DNA of 44,861 bases from Zetaproteobacteria bacterium CG_4_9_14_3_um_filter_54_145 (GCA_002791575.1 PFXI01000091.1:1-44861); one strand, 5' to 3'; numbered from the stretch's first letter, positions 17,445 through 27,000 are shown. Notes: generated by a model not told the origin, from the letters alone. Made by a program: numbers and translations.

Positions 17445-18796
17445 TGGAAATCGGCGGAACACTGATAGCAGGGCCGGCCAAAGGCCCGCTGAAGGGATCG
17501 ATCACCGTTCCCGGTGACAAATCGATGTCACACCGCTCGGTGATGCTGGCTTCGCTGGCTGACGGCGTGACGGAAATTCACGGTTTTTTGCCCGGCGATG
17601 ATAATGTTGCCACCGCACAGATGTTTATCGATATGGGTGTGCAGATCGACTGGCTCAATGATGAAAAAACGGCGCTGCGTGTCCATGGCGTCGGCCTGCA
17701 CGGGTTGAGAAAGCCGGTGGCCATGCTCGATGCCGGCAATGCCGGCACCTGCGTGCGTTTAATGACCGGTATTCTGGCCGGCCAGCGTTTTGAGAGTACG
17801 GTGAGCGGAGATGCCAGCCTGTGCAAACGGCCGATGCGGCGCGTGGTTGATCCCGTGCGCAGTATGGGCGCAACGGTGAGTGGTAATGATGGCGGCAATC
17901 TGCTGCCGATCACCATTTCCGGTGGTAAACTGAAAGCGATTCATCATATTTCCGAGGTAGCCAGCGCGCAGGTGAAATCGTGTGTGCTGCTGGCCGGTCT
18001 CTATGCCGATGGCGTGACGCGGGTGCATGAGCCGAAACCGACGCGTGATCATACCGAGCGCATGCTGCCGCTGTTCGGCCAGCCGGTTGCGGTTGCTGAT
18101 GACGGTACGATATCGATGACGCCGACCGACAGGCTGACAGCGCCAGAAGGTGTGGTTGATATCCCGGCCGACCCCTCATCGGCCTGTTTCTTTGCCGTGG
18201 CGGCAAGTCTTGTCGACGGCTCTGATGTGACACTGAAATCGATCGGTATCAATCCGCGCCGTGATGGCTGGCGCAGGGTGATGCATGCCATGGGCGCCTC
18301 GCTGACGCTGCTGAATCAGGCGACAGTCGGTGAAGAGCCGGTGGCTGATGTGCGGATCAGATCGGGCGGGCTGCATGGCATGGCTGTTGATCCGAATGAT
18401 GTGCCCGATGCGATTGATGAGTTTCCGGTGATCTTTGCCGCCGCCTCCCTTGCCGATGGTGAGTTTGTACTGACCGATGCGGAGGAGTTGCGCGTCAAGG
18501 AGTCCGATCGTATCGCGGCCATGGCGACCGCCCTGCGTCTGGCCGGTGCGGATATCGACGAGCATGCGGATGGAGCGGTGATACGGGGTATAAGTAGCCT
18601 GCGCGGGGGTGCTGCTGTCGATGCGCATGGCGATCACCGAATTGCCATGGCCATGGCCGTGGCGGCGCAACGCGCCGATGGCGAGATTCGCATTCACAAT
18701 GCCGCGGCAATTGCCACCAGCTTCCCGAATTTTGTAACACTGGCGCAAGGTATCGGTATGAATGTACGCTGGGCCGAAGATGCGGGTGCAGCATGA
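17444..18796 (+). CDS. aroA: 3-phosphoshikimate 1-carboxyvinyltransferase (EPSP synthase) AroA
   Basis: Joins shikimate 3-phosphate to phosphoenolpyruvate, giving EPSP, the sixth shikimate-pathway step. The 450-residue product shows PGDKSMSHRSVMLASLADG near the N-terminus, LDAGNAGTCVRLMTGILAG (about residues 90-108), RVKESDRIAAMATALR and GDHRIAMAMAVAA. In the glyphosate-critical loop the sequence is GNAGTCVR, with alanine where the sensitive E. coli enzyme has glycine at Gly96 (GNAGTAMR context). This resembles class II AroA proteins, and the KESDRI context supports that. ATG at 17444 overlaps tyrA by 1 nt; the stop overlaps cmk by 4 nt. Confidence 0.96.
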   Translation: MEIGGTLIAGPAKGPLKGSITVPGDKSMSHRSVMLASLADGVTEIHGFLPGDDNVATAQMFIDMGVQIDWLNDEKTALRVHGVGLHGLRKPVAMLDAGNAGTCVRLMTGILAGQRFESTVSGDASLCKRPMRRVVDPVRSMGATVSGNDGGNLLPITISGGKLKAIHHISEVASAQVKSCVLLAGLYADGVTRVHEPKPTRDHTERMLPLFGQPVAVADDGTISMTPTDRLTAPEGVVDIPADPSSACFFAVAASLVDGSDVTLKSIGINPRRDGWRRVMHAMGASLTLLNQATVGEEPVADVRIRSGGLHGMAVDPNDVPDAIDEFPVIFAAASLADGEFVLTDAEELRVKESDRIAAMATALRLAGADIDEHADGAVIRGISSLRGGAAVDAHGDHRIAMAMAVAAQRADGEIRIHNAAAIATSFPNFVTLAQGIGMNVRWAEDAGAA

Positions 18797-19488
18797 GTGA
18801 ATGGCAGGCAGTAAGCGGGCTGAAAATCGCTATTGATGGTCCGTCGGGCAGTGGCAAGGGGACGGTGGCCAAGCTATTGGCTGAGGAGATTGGTCTGCCT
18901 GTGCTGGATACCGGTCTGTTGTACCGGCTCACCGGTGCCGTGGCGCTGGAGCGTGGTGTGGACCTGGATGATGAGGCTGCACTGGCGAGCATGGCCGGCG
19001 AGATGTTGACCGGCTTGTCGTGGACCTGTGACGGCATCAGTTATGAGGGTGAGCCGTGGACGCCGCGTTTGCGTACAGAGGCGGTGGGTGCTGCGGCATC
19101 AACAGTGGCGGCAAAACCGCTGGTTCGCCAGGCTTTATTGAGTCTGCAGCAGCAACTGGCAGAGGCCGGCTGTATCATGGATGGCCGCGATATCGGTACG
19201 GTTGTGCTGCCTGATGCTCCGGCCAAGTTTTTTCTGACGGCATCCGTGCGTGAGCGGGCAAGGCGGCGCTGGTCGCAGTTGAAACAGATGGGCCATGCGG
19301 ATGATATTGATGCGGTGATCATGGACCTGAAAAAGCGTGACCAACGCGACAGAGAGCGTCAGCATGCTCCGCTCGCTCAGGCGACGGACGCCATTTCAAT
19401 TGACTCCACGACATTACGTGTGGATGAGGTGGTTGATCGCATGCTGGGCATACTGGAGCGGAGAGAGCTGATCAAAGCATCGGTCTGA
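18793..19488 (+). CDS. cmk: cytidylate kinase Cmk
   Basis: Phosphorylates CMP and dCMP with ATP in pyrimidine recycling. The 231-residue protein has the P-loop DGPSGSGKGTVAKLLAE at about residues 15-31, LDTGLLYRLTGAVA for the monophosphate site, MDGRDIGTVVLPDA and RARRRWSQLK, the lid region. It begins inside the aroA stop (ATGA overlap) and ends 95 nt before rpsA. The adjacency cmk-rpsA is conserved across many proteobacteria. Confidence 0.96.
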   Translation: MSEWQAVSGLKIAIDGPSGSGKGTVAKLLAEEIGLPVLDTGLLYRLTGAVALERGVDLDDEAALASMAGEMLTGLSWTCDGISYEGEPWTPRLRTEAVGAAASTVAAKPLVRQALLSLQQQLAEAGCIMDGRDIGTVVLPDAPAKFFLTASVRERARRRWSQLKQMGHADDIDAVIMDLKKRDQRDRERQHAPLAQATDAISIDSTTLRVDEVVDRMLGILERRELIKASV

Positions 19489-19498
19489 TCCGTACTGG

Positions 19499-19520
19499 TT
19501 GAAGATAAGTTGAAGATAAG
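19499..19520 (+). repeat. tandem 11-nt repeat in rpsA leader/promoter region
   Basis: TTGAAGATAAG occurs twice back to back. The second TTGAAG (19510-19515) with CAATAC (19533-19538) after a 17-nt spacer could be a modest sigma-70 promoter for rpsA. A duplicated -35-like box could also give alternative start points. Confidence 0.7.
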
Positions 19521-19545
19521 AAGAACGATACACAATACTGAATAA

Positions 19546-19563
19546 CAATTCGCGAGCGAATTG
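19546..19563 (+). promoter_or_regulatory. leader hairpin upstream of rpsA
   Basis: CAATTCGC (19546-19553) and GCGAATTG (19556-19563) form a perfect inverted repeat, giving at least a 7-bp stem with a tetraloop. It ends 20 nt before the rpsA ATG, next to the AGGATGG ribosome-binding region. S1 represses its own translation through leader structure in enterobacteria, so this hairpin is a candidate for similar autoregulation. The regulatory role is inferred. Confidence 0.5.
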
Positions 19564-19583
19564 AGTCATTAGGATGGTACACC

Positions 19584-21452
19584 ATGAGTGAAGCCGAGAA
19601 GCTGGATAAGGTTCAGGACACAGATACAGGGGCAGATGTTACGGACACCCCTGCAACAGTTGCAGATGCAGTTGTTGATTCAGTCCCTGAGGAAACGATA
19701 GCAGCCGCCGCTGATACAGAGGCAGTCGTTGAGAGTGCAGCAGCAGCGTCAGATGAATCTGATGCAGAGGCAGCACCATCCGCCGATGACGAAGATTCAT
19801 TCCGGTTGATGTATGAGGCTTCACTGAAGGAAAAGTCAGATATTCGTATCGGTGAAATGGTGACCGGTATGGTGGTCGGCCTGAATGCCGATGTGGTTGT
19901 TATCGACGTAGGCACCAAGGCTGAAGGCACGATCCCTCTGGCTGAATTCGCCCAGGCCGGTATGGAAGTACCTGCGATTGGCACTGAAATCAAGGCGCTT
20001 ATTCAGTCGGTTGGCGGCTCTTCCGGCGTTAGTCTCTCTGTGCTTGCGATCAGGCAGCGCGAGGCATGGGCCGGTATTGAAGCGGCAGTGACCGATGAGA
20101 GTACGGTAGATGCGGTGATTACCGCTGAAGTCAAAGGTGGTTACCGGGTCAGCCTGAGTGGCCTGAATGCATTTATGCCGCGTTCGGAAGCGGATACGGA
20201 TATTCATATTCAGCCGGCCAGTCTGGTTGGTCAGTCATGCAAGGTGGCTGTGCTGGAAGCGCGCCGCAGGCCTGAAAATATTGTTGTATCACGGCGCAAG
20301 CCGTTGACGGCCGGTCTGGAAATTGAACGCGCTGCCTTTTTTGAAAAACATGCTGTCGGTGACAAGCTGAGTGGTGTGGTCAAACGTCTGGCTGATTTCG
20401 GCGCCTTTGTTGATCTGGGCGGCGTTGATGCGCTGCTGCATGTATCCGATGTGTCATGGCGCCGGATCAAGCATCCGTCAGAGATGTTGAGCGTTGGTCA
20501 GGGTGTCAGTGTCGAGATCGTTAAACTGAATGCGGAGACAGGCAAGGTGTCGGTTTCGATGAAGACCCTGCAGTCGGATCCGTGGGATAATGTGGAAGCA
20601 ACCTATGAGCCGGGTATGGGCCTGACCGGCACCGTGCGTCGCCTGCTCGATTTCGGCGCAGTTGTAGAGCTGGAGCCGGGTATTGAAGGGATGATCCACC
20701 GCTCCGAGTTGAGCTGGACCAAGCGTGATGTGAATCCTGCGTCGGTACTGGCCGAAGGTGATGTGGTGGATGTTGCGGTACTGGAAGTGGATGCCTCATC
20801 ACGCCGTATTCGCCTGAGCCTGAAGGCTGTCAGTGAAAATCCATGGCAGCAGTGGATGGCAGATCATCCGATCGGTTCGCATGTCAGCGGCAAGATCAAG
20901 AATGTCACCGATTTCGGCTTCTTTGTGCATGTGGCTGAAGGCATGGACGGTCTGGTTCATATGGAAAATATCTCCTGGGAGCAGCCCGGTGCAGAAGCAC
21001 TGGCCGCCTATCACAAGGGTCAGGAAGTCGAATGCGTTGTGCTGGGTGTGGATGTCGAGAAACAGCGCATCGCACTGGGTATCAAGCAGCTCTCCGATGA
21101 TCCGTTTGAGTTGTTCCTGGCCGGTATGAAACGCGGCAGCAGTGTCAATGGCACGGTGGTGGATGTGAAACCTGCCGGTGTAATGGTTGAGCTGGCTGAA
21201 GGTGTACAGGCATTCATGCCGATGCGCGAAGTGCCGCGTGATCACGGTGAATTGAAAGTCGGTTCCGAAGTTGAAGCGAAAATCGTCGAAGTTAATAACA
21301 AACGCCGTCAGGTCACGCTCTCCATTCGTCAGCATCTGGTTCAGGAAGAGCGGGAAGCTATGCGTAACTATTCACGTCAGAACGCTGCCGATGACTCTGC
21401 ACCGTCGGCACTGGCACTGGAGCTGCAGCGCAAGCTGTTTGGCAAGATATAA
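19584..21452 (+). CDS. rpsA: 30S ribosomal protein S1
   Basis: Binds mRNA at the ribosome platform and helps unfold leaders during initiation. Six S1 (OB-fold) domains can be followed: two N-terminal degenerate ones from about residue 85, then four regular ones, recognised by segments such as ADFGAFVDLGGVDALLHVSDVS, LDFGAVVELEPGIEGMIHRSEL and TDFGFFVHVAEGMDGLVHMENI. At 622 residues it is about 65 longer than the E. coli protein. The extra length is an Ala/Asp/Glu/Thr-rich acidic tail over residues 1-73. The ATG follows AGGATGGTACACC. Confidence 0.96.
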   Translation: MSEAEKLDKVQDTDTGADVTDTPATVADAVVDSVPEETIAAAADTEAVVESAAAASDESDAEAAPSADDEDSFRLMYEASLKEKSDIRIGEMVTGMVVGLNADVVVIDVGTKAEGTIPLAEFAQAGMEVPAIGTEIKALIQSVGGSSGVSLSVLAIRQREAWAGIEAAVTDESTVDAVITAEVKGGYRVSLSGLNAFMPRSEADTDIHIQPASLVGQSCKVAVLEARRRPENIVVSRRKPLTAGLEIERAAFFEKHAVGDKLSGVVKRLADFGAFVDLGGVDALLHVSDVSWRRIKHPSEMLSVGQGVSVEIVKLNAETGKVSVSMKTLQSDPWDNVEATYEPGMGLTGTVRRLLDFGAVVELEPGIEGMIHRSELSWTKRDVNPASVLAEGDVVDVAVLEVDASSRRIRLSLKAVSENPWQQWMADHPIGSHVSGKIKNVTDFGFFVHVAEGMDGLVHMENISWEQPGAEALAAYHKGQEVECVVLGVDVEKQRIALGIKQLSDDPFELFLAGMKRGSSVNGTVVDVKPAGVMVELAEGVQAFMPMREVPRDHGELKVGSEVEAKIVEVNNKRRQVTLSIRQHLVQEEREAMRNYSRQNAADDSAPSALALELQRKLFGKI

Positions 21453-21464
21453 CAACCGGTCCGC

Positions 21465-21491
21465 ACAAGCCCCGGCCATGCCGGGGCTTGT
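21465..21491 (+). terminator. strong hairpin after rpsA
   Basis: A perfect 12-bp inverted repeat (ACAAGCCCCGGC arms, 3-nt loop) starts 13 nt after the rpsA stop. There is no T-run, so it may be a Rho-independent-like terminator of reduced strength or an mRNA 3'-end stabiliser. Confidence 0.6.
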
Positions 21492-21507
21492 CAGCAGGCT
21501 GATCAGC

Positions 21508-21535
21508 TTGCGTATCTGCAATGATGGACTATGCT
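21508..21535 (+). promoter_or_regulatory. possible sigma-70 promoter of ihfB
   Basis: TTGCGT and TATGCT are separated by 16 nt, placing transcription start about 20 nt before the ihfB ATG. Both boxes are acceptable but imperfect. In other proteobacteria ihfB has its own promoter downstream of rpsA. Confidence 0.4.
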
Positions 21536-21550
21536 CATCTTTATATGAGC
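21533..21550 (+). promoter_or_regulatory. 6-bp hairpin just before the ihfB ribosome-binding site
   Basis: GCTCAT (21533-21538) and ATGAGC (21545-21550) form a perfect stem with a 6-nt loop. The stem is followed immediately by the GGAGG Shine-Dalgarno sequence at 21551-21555. It could affect access to the site; the role is inferred. Confidence 0.4.
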
Positions 21551-21560
21551 GGAGGGCGCG

Positions 21561-21845
21561 ATGACCAAATCAGAACTGGTAGAAATTATTGCTGAGCAAC
21601 AGGAAGGCATCACCAGGCGTGAGGCTGAGGTTGTTGTAAATACTATTTTCTCAGTCATCGGTGATGCTCTGGCTACCGGTGATCATGTGGAATTGCGCGG
21701 CTTCGGCAGTTTTACCACCAAGGCACGTCAGGCCCGTATCGGCAGGAATCCGAAAACCGGTGAAGCTGTATCCGTACCGGCCAAGGCCGTTCCACACTTC
21801 AAGCCGGGTAAAGATCTGCGCGAGCGGGTCGATAACGCAGGCTGA
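21561..21845 (+). CDS. ihfB: integration host factor beta subunit IhfB
   Basis: DNA-bending nucleoid protein of the HU/IHF family that acts as a heterodimer with IhfA, not encoded here. The 94-residue length is exact. The signature GFGSFTTKARQARIGRNPKTGEAV includes the beta-arm with the DNA-intercalating Pro in RNPKTG, followed by PHFKPGKDLRERV. The Shine-Dalgarno GGAGG is very good. IHF is needed at many sigma-54 promoters. rpsA-ihfB adjacency is a conserved proteobacterial arrangement and supports the beta-subunit call over HU. Confidence 0.94.
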   Translation: MTKSELVEIIAEQQEGITRREAEVVVNTIFSVIGDALATGDHVELRGFGSFTTKARQARIGRNPKTGEAVSVPAKAVPHFKPGKDLRERVDNAG

Positions 21846-21852
21846 ATCACGC

Positions 21853-22185
21853 ATGCCCCGGCCAAACATTCAGCTCTCGAGTCTCTATTCGGTTAACTGG
21901 ATCAATGTACTGGTGGTACTGGTCCTGACATCGTTTGCCACGATGTTCGCTCTGGCCAACCTCTCTGAGGTACAACTCCATTTTCTCGGTGTCATAAGCC
22001 GGCCTGTTCCGGTTTATATCCCGATATTCATCGCTTTTCTGCTGGGTTTTTCCGGCGGCATTCTGGCCATGGCCTTCTCCAGACGTAAGCACAAGCAGGA
22101 GATTGTCTGGTTGCGTGCAGAGCATGAACGGCTGCAGCGGGAAGTCGATAACCTCAGAAATATCCCGCTTCAAGACGACGTATGA
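21853..22185 (+). CDS. lapA: LapA-type inner-membrane protein
   Basis: A 110-residue protein of the LapA (DUF1049) family, which works with LapB in controlling lipopolysaccharide synthesis. Two membrane segments are seen, WINVLVVLVLTSFATMFALANL (about 17-38) and VYIPIFIAFLLGFSGGILAMAF (about 53-74). A charged, coiled-coil-like cytosolic tail rich in Glu and Arg follows. The ATG at 21853 lies 7 nt after the ihfB stop; the longer frame upstream overlaps ihfB and is rejected. Its stop overlaps lapB by 4 nt. Confidence 0.85.
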   Translation: MPRPNIQLSSLYSVNWINVLVVLVLTSFATMFALANLSEVQLHFLGVISRPVPVYIPIFIAFLLGFSGGILAMAFSRRKHKQEIVWLRAEHERLQREVDNLRNIPLQDDV

Positions 22186-23324
22186 ATACACTATTGCTGG
22201 CAGTTACTGCAGTTGTACTGGTGCTGTTGCTGGCGCTGGTGTTGCGCCCGTTGCAGGAGGAGTCCGAGCCCGGACCGGACGAAGAGGATAAACGTATCTC
22301 TCCGCTGCTGCGGGGAATCAATTACCTGCTCTCCGATGAGCCGGATCTCGCGTTGCAGGAGATGGTGCAGGTTGCCCGCCTGCGCTCGGAAGCGGCCGAC
22401 GTCTATATGGCCCTGGGCGAGATGTTCCGCTCCCGTGGGGAGATTGGTCGTGCGGTGCGTATTCATCAGAATCTGCTGGCTCGCCCGGATTTGCCGAAAA
22501 GTGTTCATCTGCAGGCCCATATGGCACTGGCCAGGGATTTTCAGACCGGCGGCCTGCTGGATCGGGCACTGTTGCAGTATGGCAAGGCGCTGGATATGCA
22601 GTCGGACCATGCCGGTGCACTTGAAGCGAGTCTGCGCATTCGCGAACAGAGTTCCGAATGGCAGTTGGCCGAAGAGCTGCTGTCGCGGCTGGAGCGGGTA
22701 CGTAATGAATCCTACAGCTCGCATCGGGCCTATCTGTTTTCCGAGATGGCCAGTCAGTGCCTGAGTGCGGGTGATCTTGATGAGGCGGCAACCTTCGCGG
22801 CCAAGGCTGTCGAGCTGGATCCTGCCTGTGCACCAGCGCGCATGGTGGGTATTGAGCTTGCTCTGGCAAGCGGGGACGTGGATGCCGCTGCCGAAGAGAT
22901 CCGTGGCTTGCGTACCCATGCCAATGAACATTTCTCACTGGTGCTGCCGCAGTTGCTGGCGCATCAGGAATTTTATGATGATAAGGGCAGGGCGCTGCTG
23001 ACGGCGATGTGGAAGCAGAAGTCGGATGCCGAGTTGGCACTGAGCTGGCTGGAGGCGCTTGCCCGGGCTCGTAGTACAGCAGATGCGGATACGCTCTACC
23101 ATGATCTGGGTTTTGTGCCGGCAACGCTGCGTGAATCACTGCGTTTGCAGGCGGTGCTTGGTGATGATACGGATGCACACAGTCGCTTCGCCAGACAGTG
23201 GCGCAAGCGGGCCAAGAACTATGCCTGCGAGCAGTGCGGTGTCGAAGTGGTGGATGTGCGCTGGCAGTGTCCCCAGTGCCATAGCTGGGGCTCACTACAC
23301 CCCAAGCAGGAGGAGAAGATCTGA
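22182..23324 (+). CDS. lapB: lipopolysaccharide assembly protein LapB (YciM)
   Basis: Membrane-anchored adaptor that, in E. coli, controls degradation of LpxC by FtsH and so sets lipopolysaccharide amount. The 380 residues comprise an N-terminal membrane segment (about 3-22), a long TPR region (about 40-340) and a C-terminal rubredoxin-like metal site with CEQC and CPQC (about residues 350-371). All are LapB hallmarks. It overlaps lapA by 4 nt and pyrF by 1 nt, indicating an ihfB-lapA-lapB-pyrF transcript. The same coupling with pyrF is seen in gammaproteobacteria. Confidence 0.95.
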   Translation: MNTLLLAVTAVVLVLLLALVLRPLQEESEPGPDEEDKRISPLLRGINYLLSDEPDLALQEMVQVARLRSEAADVYMALGEMFRSRGEIGRAVRIHQNLLARPDLPKSVHLQAHMALARDFQTGGLLDRALLQYGKALDMQSDHAGALEASLRIREQSSEWQLAEELLSRLERVRNESYSSHRAYLFSEMASQCLSAGDLDEAATFAAKAVELDPACAPARMVGIELALASGDVDAAAEEIRGLRTHANEHFSLVLPQLLAHQEFYDDKGRALLTAMWKQKSDAELALSWLEALARARSTADADTLYHDLGFVPATLRESLRLQAVLGDDTDAHSRFARQWRKRAKNYACEQCGVEVVDVRWQCPQCHSWGSLHPKQEEKI

Positions 23325-24001
23325 TGCGGGATCGATTGATGGTGGCGCTGGATGTGCCGGATAGTACGCAGGCGCTGGCATTGCGCGATCAGCTGGGTGA
23401 TACGGTCGGCTGGTTCAAGATCGGTTTGCGCCTGTTCGTGGCAGAAGGTCCGCAACTGGTGGCAGCCATTGGTGCGACGCACAAGATATTTCTCGACCTG
23501 AAATTCCACGATATCCCGAATACCGTGGCACAGGCGATAGAGAGCGCCGGCAAGCTCGGCGTGAATATGGTCAATGTGCATGCCGGGGGCGGTGTCGAGA
23601 TGCTGGCTGCGGCAGCGAAAGCGGCCGCGGCATTCCCGGATATGTTGTTGATCGCGGTGACCGTGCTGACCAGCGACAGTATGCCCAGGGAGCAGGCAGC
23701 GGCTGTGGCGCTGGAGCGGGCACAGATGGCCAAGAGTGCAGGGCTGGATGGCGTTGTGTGCAGTGTGCATGAAGCGGCGGCAATCAAGCATGCCTGCGGT
23801 TCACATTTCATTACTGTTACACCCGGCATACGCTGGGGAGATCAGGATCTGCAGGATCAGAAGCGAGTGGCAGATCCGGCTGGTGCCATCCGGGGTGGTT
23901 CCGACTATCTGGTGGTAGGTCGCCCCATTATTCAGGCGACCGATCCGCGTGCTGCGGCTTTAGAGGCGCAGTCGATGATGCATTCGGCGCTCTGTCTGTA
24001 G
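23324..24001 (+). CDS. pyrF: orotidine 5'-phosphate decarboxylase PyrF
   Basis: Decarboxylates OMP to UMP, the last step of de novo pyrimidine synthesis. The 225-residue TIM barrel shows LDVPD near the start. The catalytic charged array is in FLDLKFHDIPNTVAQA (Asp-Lys-Asp, about residues 59-66), and the phosphate-gripping loops are TPGIRWGDQ and DYLVVGRPI. ATG shares one base with the lapB stop. It is convergent with the large sensor kinase; the 45 nt between them show no clear terminator. Confidence 0.96.
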   Translation: MRDRLMVALDVPDSTQALALRDQLGDTVGWFKIGLRLFVAEGPQLVAAIGATHKIFLDLKFHDIPNTVAQAIESAGKLGVNMVNVHAGGGVEMLAAAAKAAAAFPDMLLIAVTVLTSDSMPREQAAAVALERAQMAKSAGLDGVVCSVHEAAAIKHACGSHFITVTPGIRWGDQDLQDQKRVADPAGAIRGGSDYLVVGRPIIQATDPRAAALEAQSMMHSALCL

Positions 24002-24046
24002 GTTGCAGCCGTACGCTTTGAGCCTGCCGGCAGAAAGAACACCCGC

Positions 24047-27000
24047 TCAACTGCCCAGCTGTTTTTTGATGGCTTTGCTGAGTGCCGCGACATTATAGGG
24101 TTTGGACAGGAATGGGGTGTCATCGGATGAGAGATCTCTGGGCAGTGCCGCTTCCTTGTCGTATCCGGAGCAGAACAGTACTTTAATACCGGGGCTTATC
24201 TGCCTGATCTGCTCGGCCGCTTTTGCTCCGCTCAATCCGGGCATGACCACATCCATCATCACCAGCGCAATTTTCTCGCAGTTGGCACGAAACAGGTCTA
24301 CAGCCGTCTTGCCATCGCGTGCTGCCAGTACCCGGTAACCGAGCGACTCCAGCACCTCTTTGCCGGTCTCAATCACATACGGTTCGTCATCGACAAGCAG
24401 GATCGTTTCGCCATGGCCGATTTCCGGTTGACCATCCTCTGCCAGTTCGGGCGTAATTTCCCTGTCCTCTTCAATCGGCAGATAGATATGGAACACGGAG
24501 CCTTTGCCGGGCGTGCTCTCCACATCAATAAAGCCGTTATGGGTCTGCACTGCGCCAAAGGCCATGGCAAGTCCGAGGCCTGTGCCCTTGCCGGGTTCCT
24601 TGGTGGTAAAGAAGGGTTCAAACAGATGTTTGATTGCATGCTCCGGTATGCCGCAACCATTATCAGCAATACTCAGATGTGCATAGTTGTCATGCGTTGC
24701 ATGCGGATATGCATGCCTGAAGTCGGGATCAGTGTGAAGGTATGCGAGTCTGATATCGATGCGCGGGTTCTCGACCCCTTCCAGGGCATCACGGGCATTA
24801 TTGATCAGGTTCATCAGCACCTGGTGGATCTGTGTCCCGTCGCCCTTGATGATCATCGGGTTGTCAGGAATATCCTGACTGACAGTGATATTCTCAGGTA
24901 TCGATGAGCGCATGAATTTCATTGTCTCCTTGAGAAAGGGGGTGAATGGAAGCGCCTGCATGCTGACCTTGTCCTTGCGGGCAAAGGTCAGTAGTTGCTG
25001 AATCAGGTTGGCCGCGCGGAAAGAGAGGCCTTCTACCGTATGCAATCTATCTGCCGCATCGGGCGGCATCTGGCCCTGTTGTTTGGCCAGGTAGATATTG
25101 CCGGTGATACCGGCCAGAATATTATTAAAATCATGGGCGATGCCGCCGACCAGCGTGCCGAGAGCCTCCATTTTCTGCGCCTGCTGAAACTGCTCCTCCA
25201 GCTCTTTCTGTTCGGTAATGTCCTGAGCTGTACCTGTCATATGGCTGGGCTTGCCTTCCGCATCACATATAAGTTCACCCTGACGTTTAATATAACGCAG
25301 CGAGCCATCCGGTCGAATATAGCGCAGGACAATCGGATCGGGCTTCTGTTCAGCCAGGCAATCATCGAACCATTGCTGCAACAGGGGACGATCATCAGGG
25401 TGAACCAGCTGTATAATGTTTTCAGTAGTTGGTGTGAAGTCTTCGGGAGAGACATCGTAAATGTGGTAGAGCTCATCCGACCAGCTGATATGGCCATCGA
25501 AGTCATTGGTCCAGCTGCCGATGTGTGCTGTTTGCTGAGCCTCACGCAGTGTGCGTTCGCTGATACGCAGCCGTTCTTCAGCCAGCTTGCGTTTATTGAT
25601 ATTTTCGATAACGGCGATGAAATAATCGGGAGCCCCATCTGTTGACAGTACCAGAGAGGCAGTAAGGTTGAACCAGAGCGGGGATCCATCCTTGCGCAGA
25701 TAACGTTTCTCCATGCTGTAGGTTTTAATGGATCCGACCAGCAGCTGTTGCATCAGTTTCAGATCACTGTCCAGATCGTCCGGATGGGTGATATCCTGAA
25801 ACGTTCTGGCCTGCAGCTCGTCGTGTGTATATCCCAGCATGTCACACAGGCGGCTATTGATATGCAGCCATCTGCCATCGAGCCCGACATGGGCAATGCC
25901 AACAGCAGCCTGCTCGAAGGTATCGCGAAAGTGTTTTTCACTTTCGGCAAGCAGTGCAGCGGCTTGCCGACGATCAGTAATGTCTTCAATCACCGTGGCA
26001 AATGAGCCCGCTTCAGGACTGTAAGCCAACACGGAAAACCATTTGTCGAGCGCTTGTGAGAACTGCTCGAATCTTAGCGGCTTGCCGCTCAGGGCAATCT
26101 TGCCATAGCGGGTGATCCAGTCAGCGGAATCATTTTCGATACCAGGCAACACCTCGGTAACCTTCCTGCCGATGATATCATGCCCTTGCAGGCCGGTGAG
26201 CTGCTCAAAGGCCTTGTTCACCTCCACAAACAGATAATCAACCGGTTTGCCCTGCTCGTCGCAGACAATCTTGTGCAGTGCAAAGCCGTTCAGCATATGC
26301 TCGAACAGACCGCGGTACTTCTGCTCACTATGATCCATCTCCTCCAGTGCATGCTTTATTACGGTGATATCATCAAAGGTGATGACAGCGCCGAGAATAC
26401 GTCCCTCTGCTGTGCGATATGGCAGGATGCGACGGTTATACCAGTTGCCTGCCAGATCTTTTACTTCCCTGTGTGATGGCTGCTCTGTTTGCATGACGCG
26501 CTGAATATCATCTGCCAGCTGCGGATCATCAAAGCGGGCTGCGATATCCGACAGCGGCCGACCGATATCCGATGCAATCAGATTAAACAGCCGTTTCGAT
26601 GAGGGGGTGAAAAATTTGATATTCAGATCGGTGTCGAGGAAGATGGAGGCATTCTTGGTGCTGTCGATCAGGTTGCTGATATCATTGTTGGCTGTTTCCA
26701 GCGAGATGACTTTCTCCTGCAGCTCGCTGTTTACCGTATTGAGCTCCTCATTGAATGATTGCAGCTCCTCCTTCGAGGTTTCCAGCTCCTCGTTCGAGGA
26801 TTGCAGCTCTTCATTTGCCGACATCGCCTCTTCGTGGGCAGCCTTGAGCTCCTCATTGGATGCCAGCAACTCTTCAACGGTGTTCTGCAGCTCTTCCCTG
26901 GTGCTGTTGAGCTCACTCTCCAGCTGCTTAACCAGCGGGATATCCTCCACCTGCAGATCAGTCGCTGTTTTGACAGCCGTTTGATCAGAACTTTCATGTT

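Noticed and set aside
19613-19993. minus-strand Ser/Ala-rich frame opposite rpsA
   Set aside because: It is the antisense of the low-complexity acidic extension of S1, without a start signal or family match.
22318-23295. 325-residue minus-strand frame inside lapB
   Set aside because: Antisense to a gene with full domain evidence; Pro/His/Arg-rich shadow composition.
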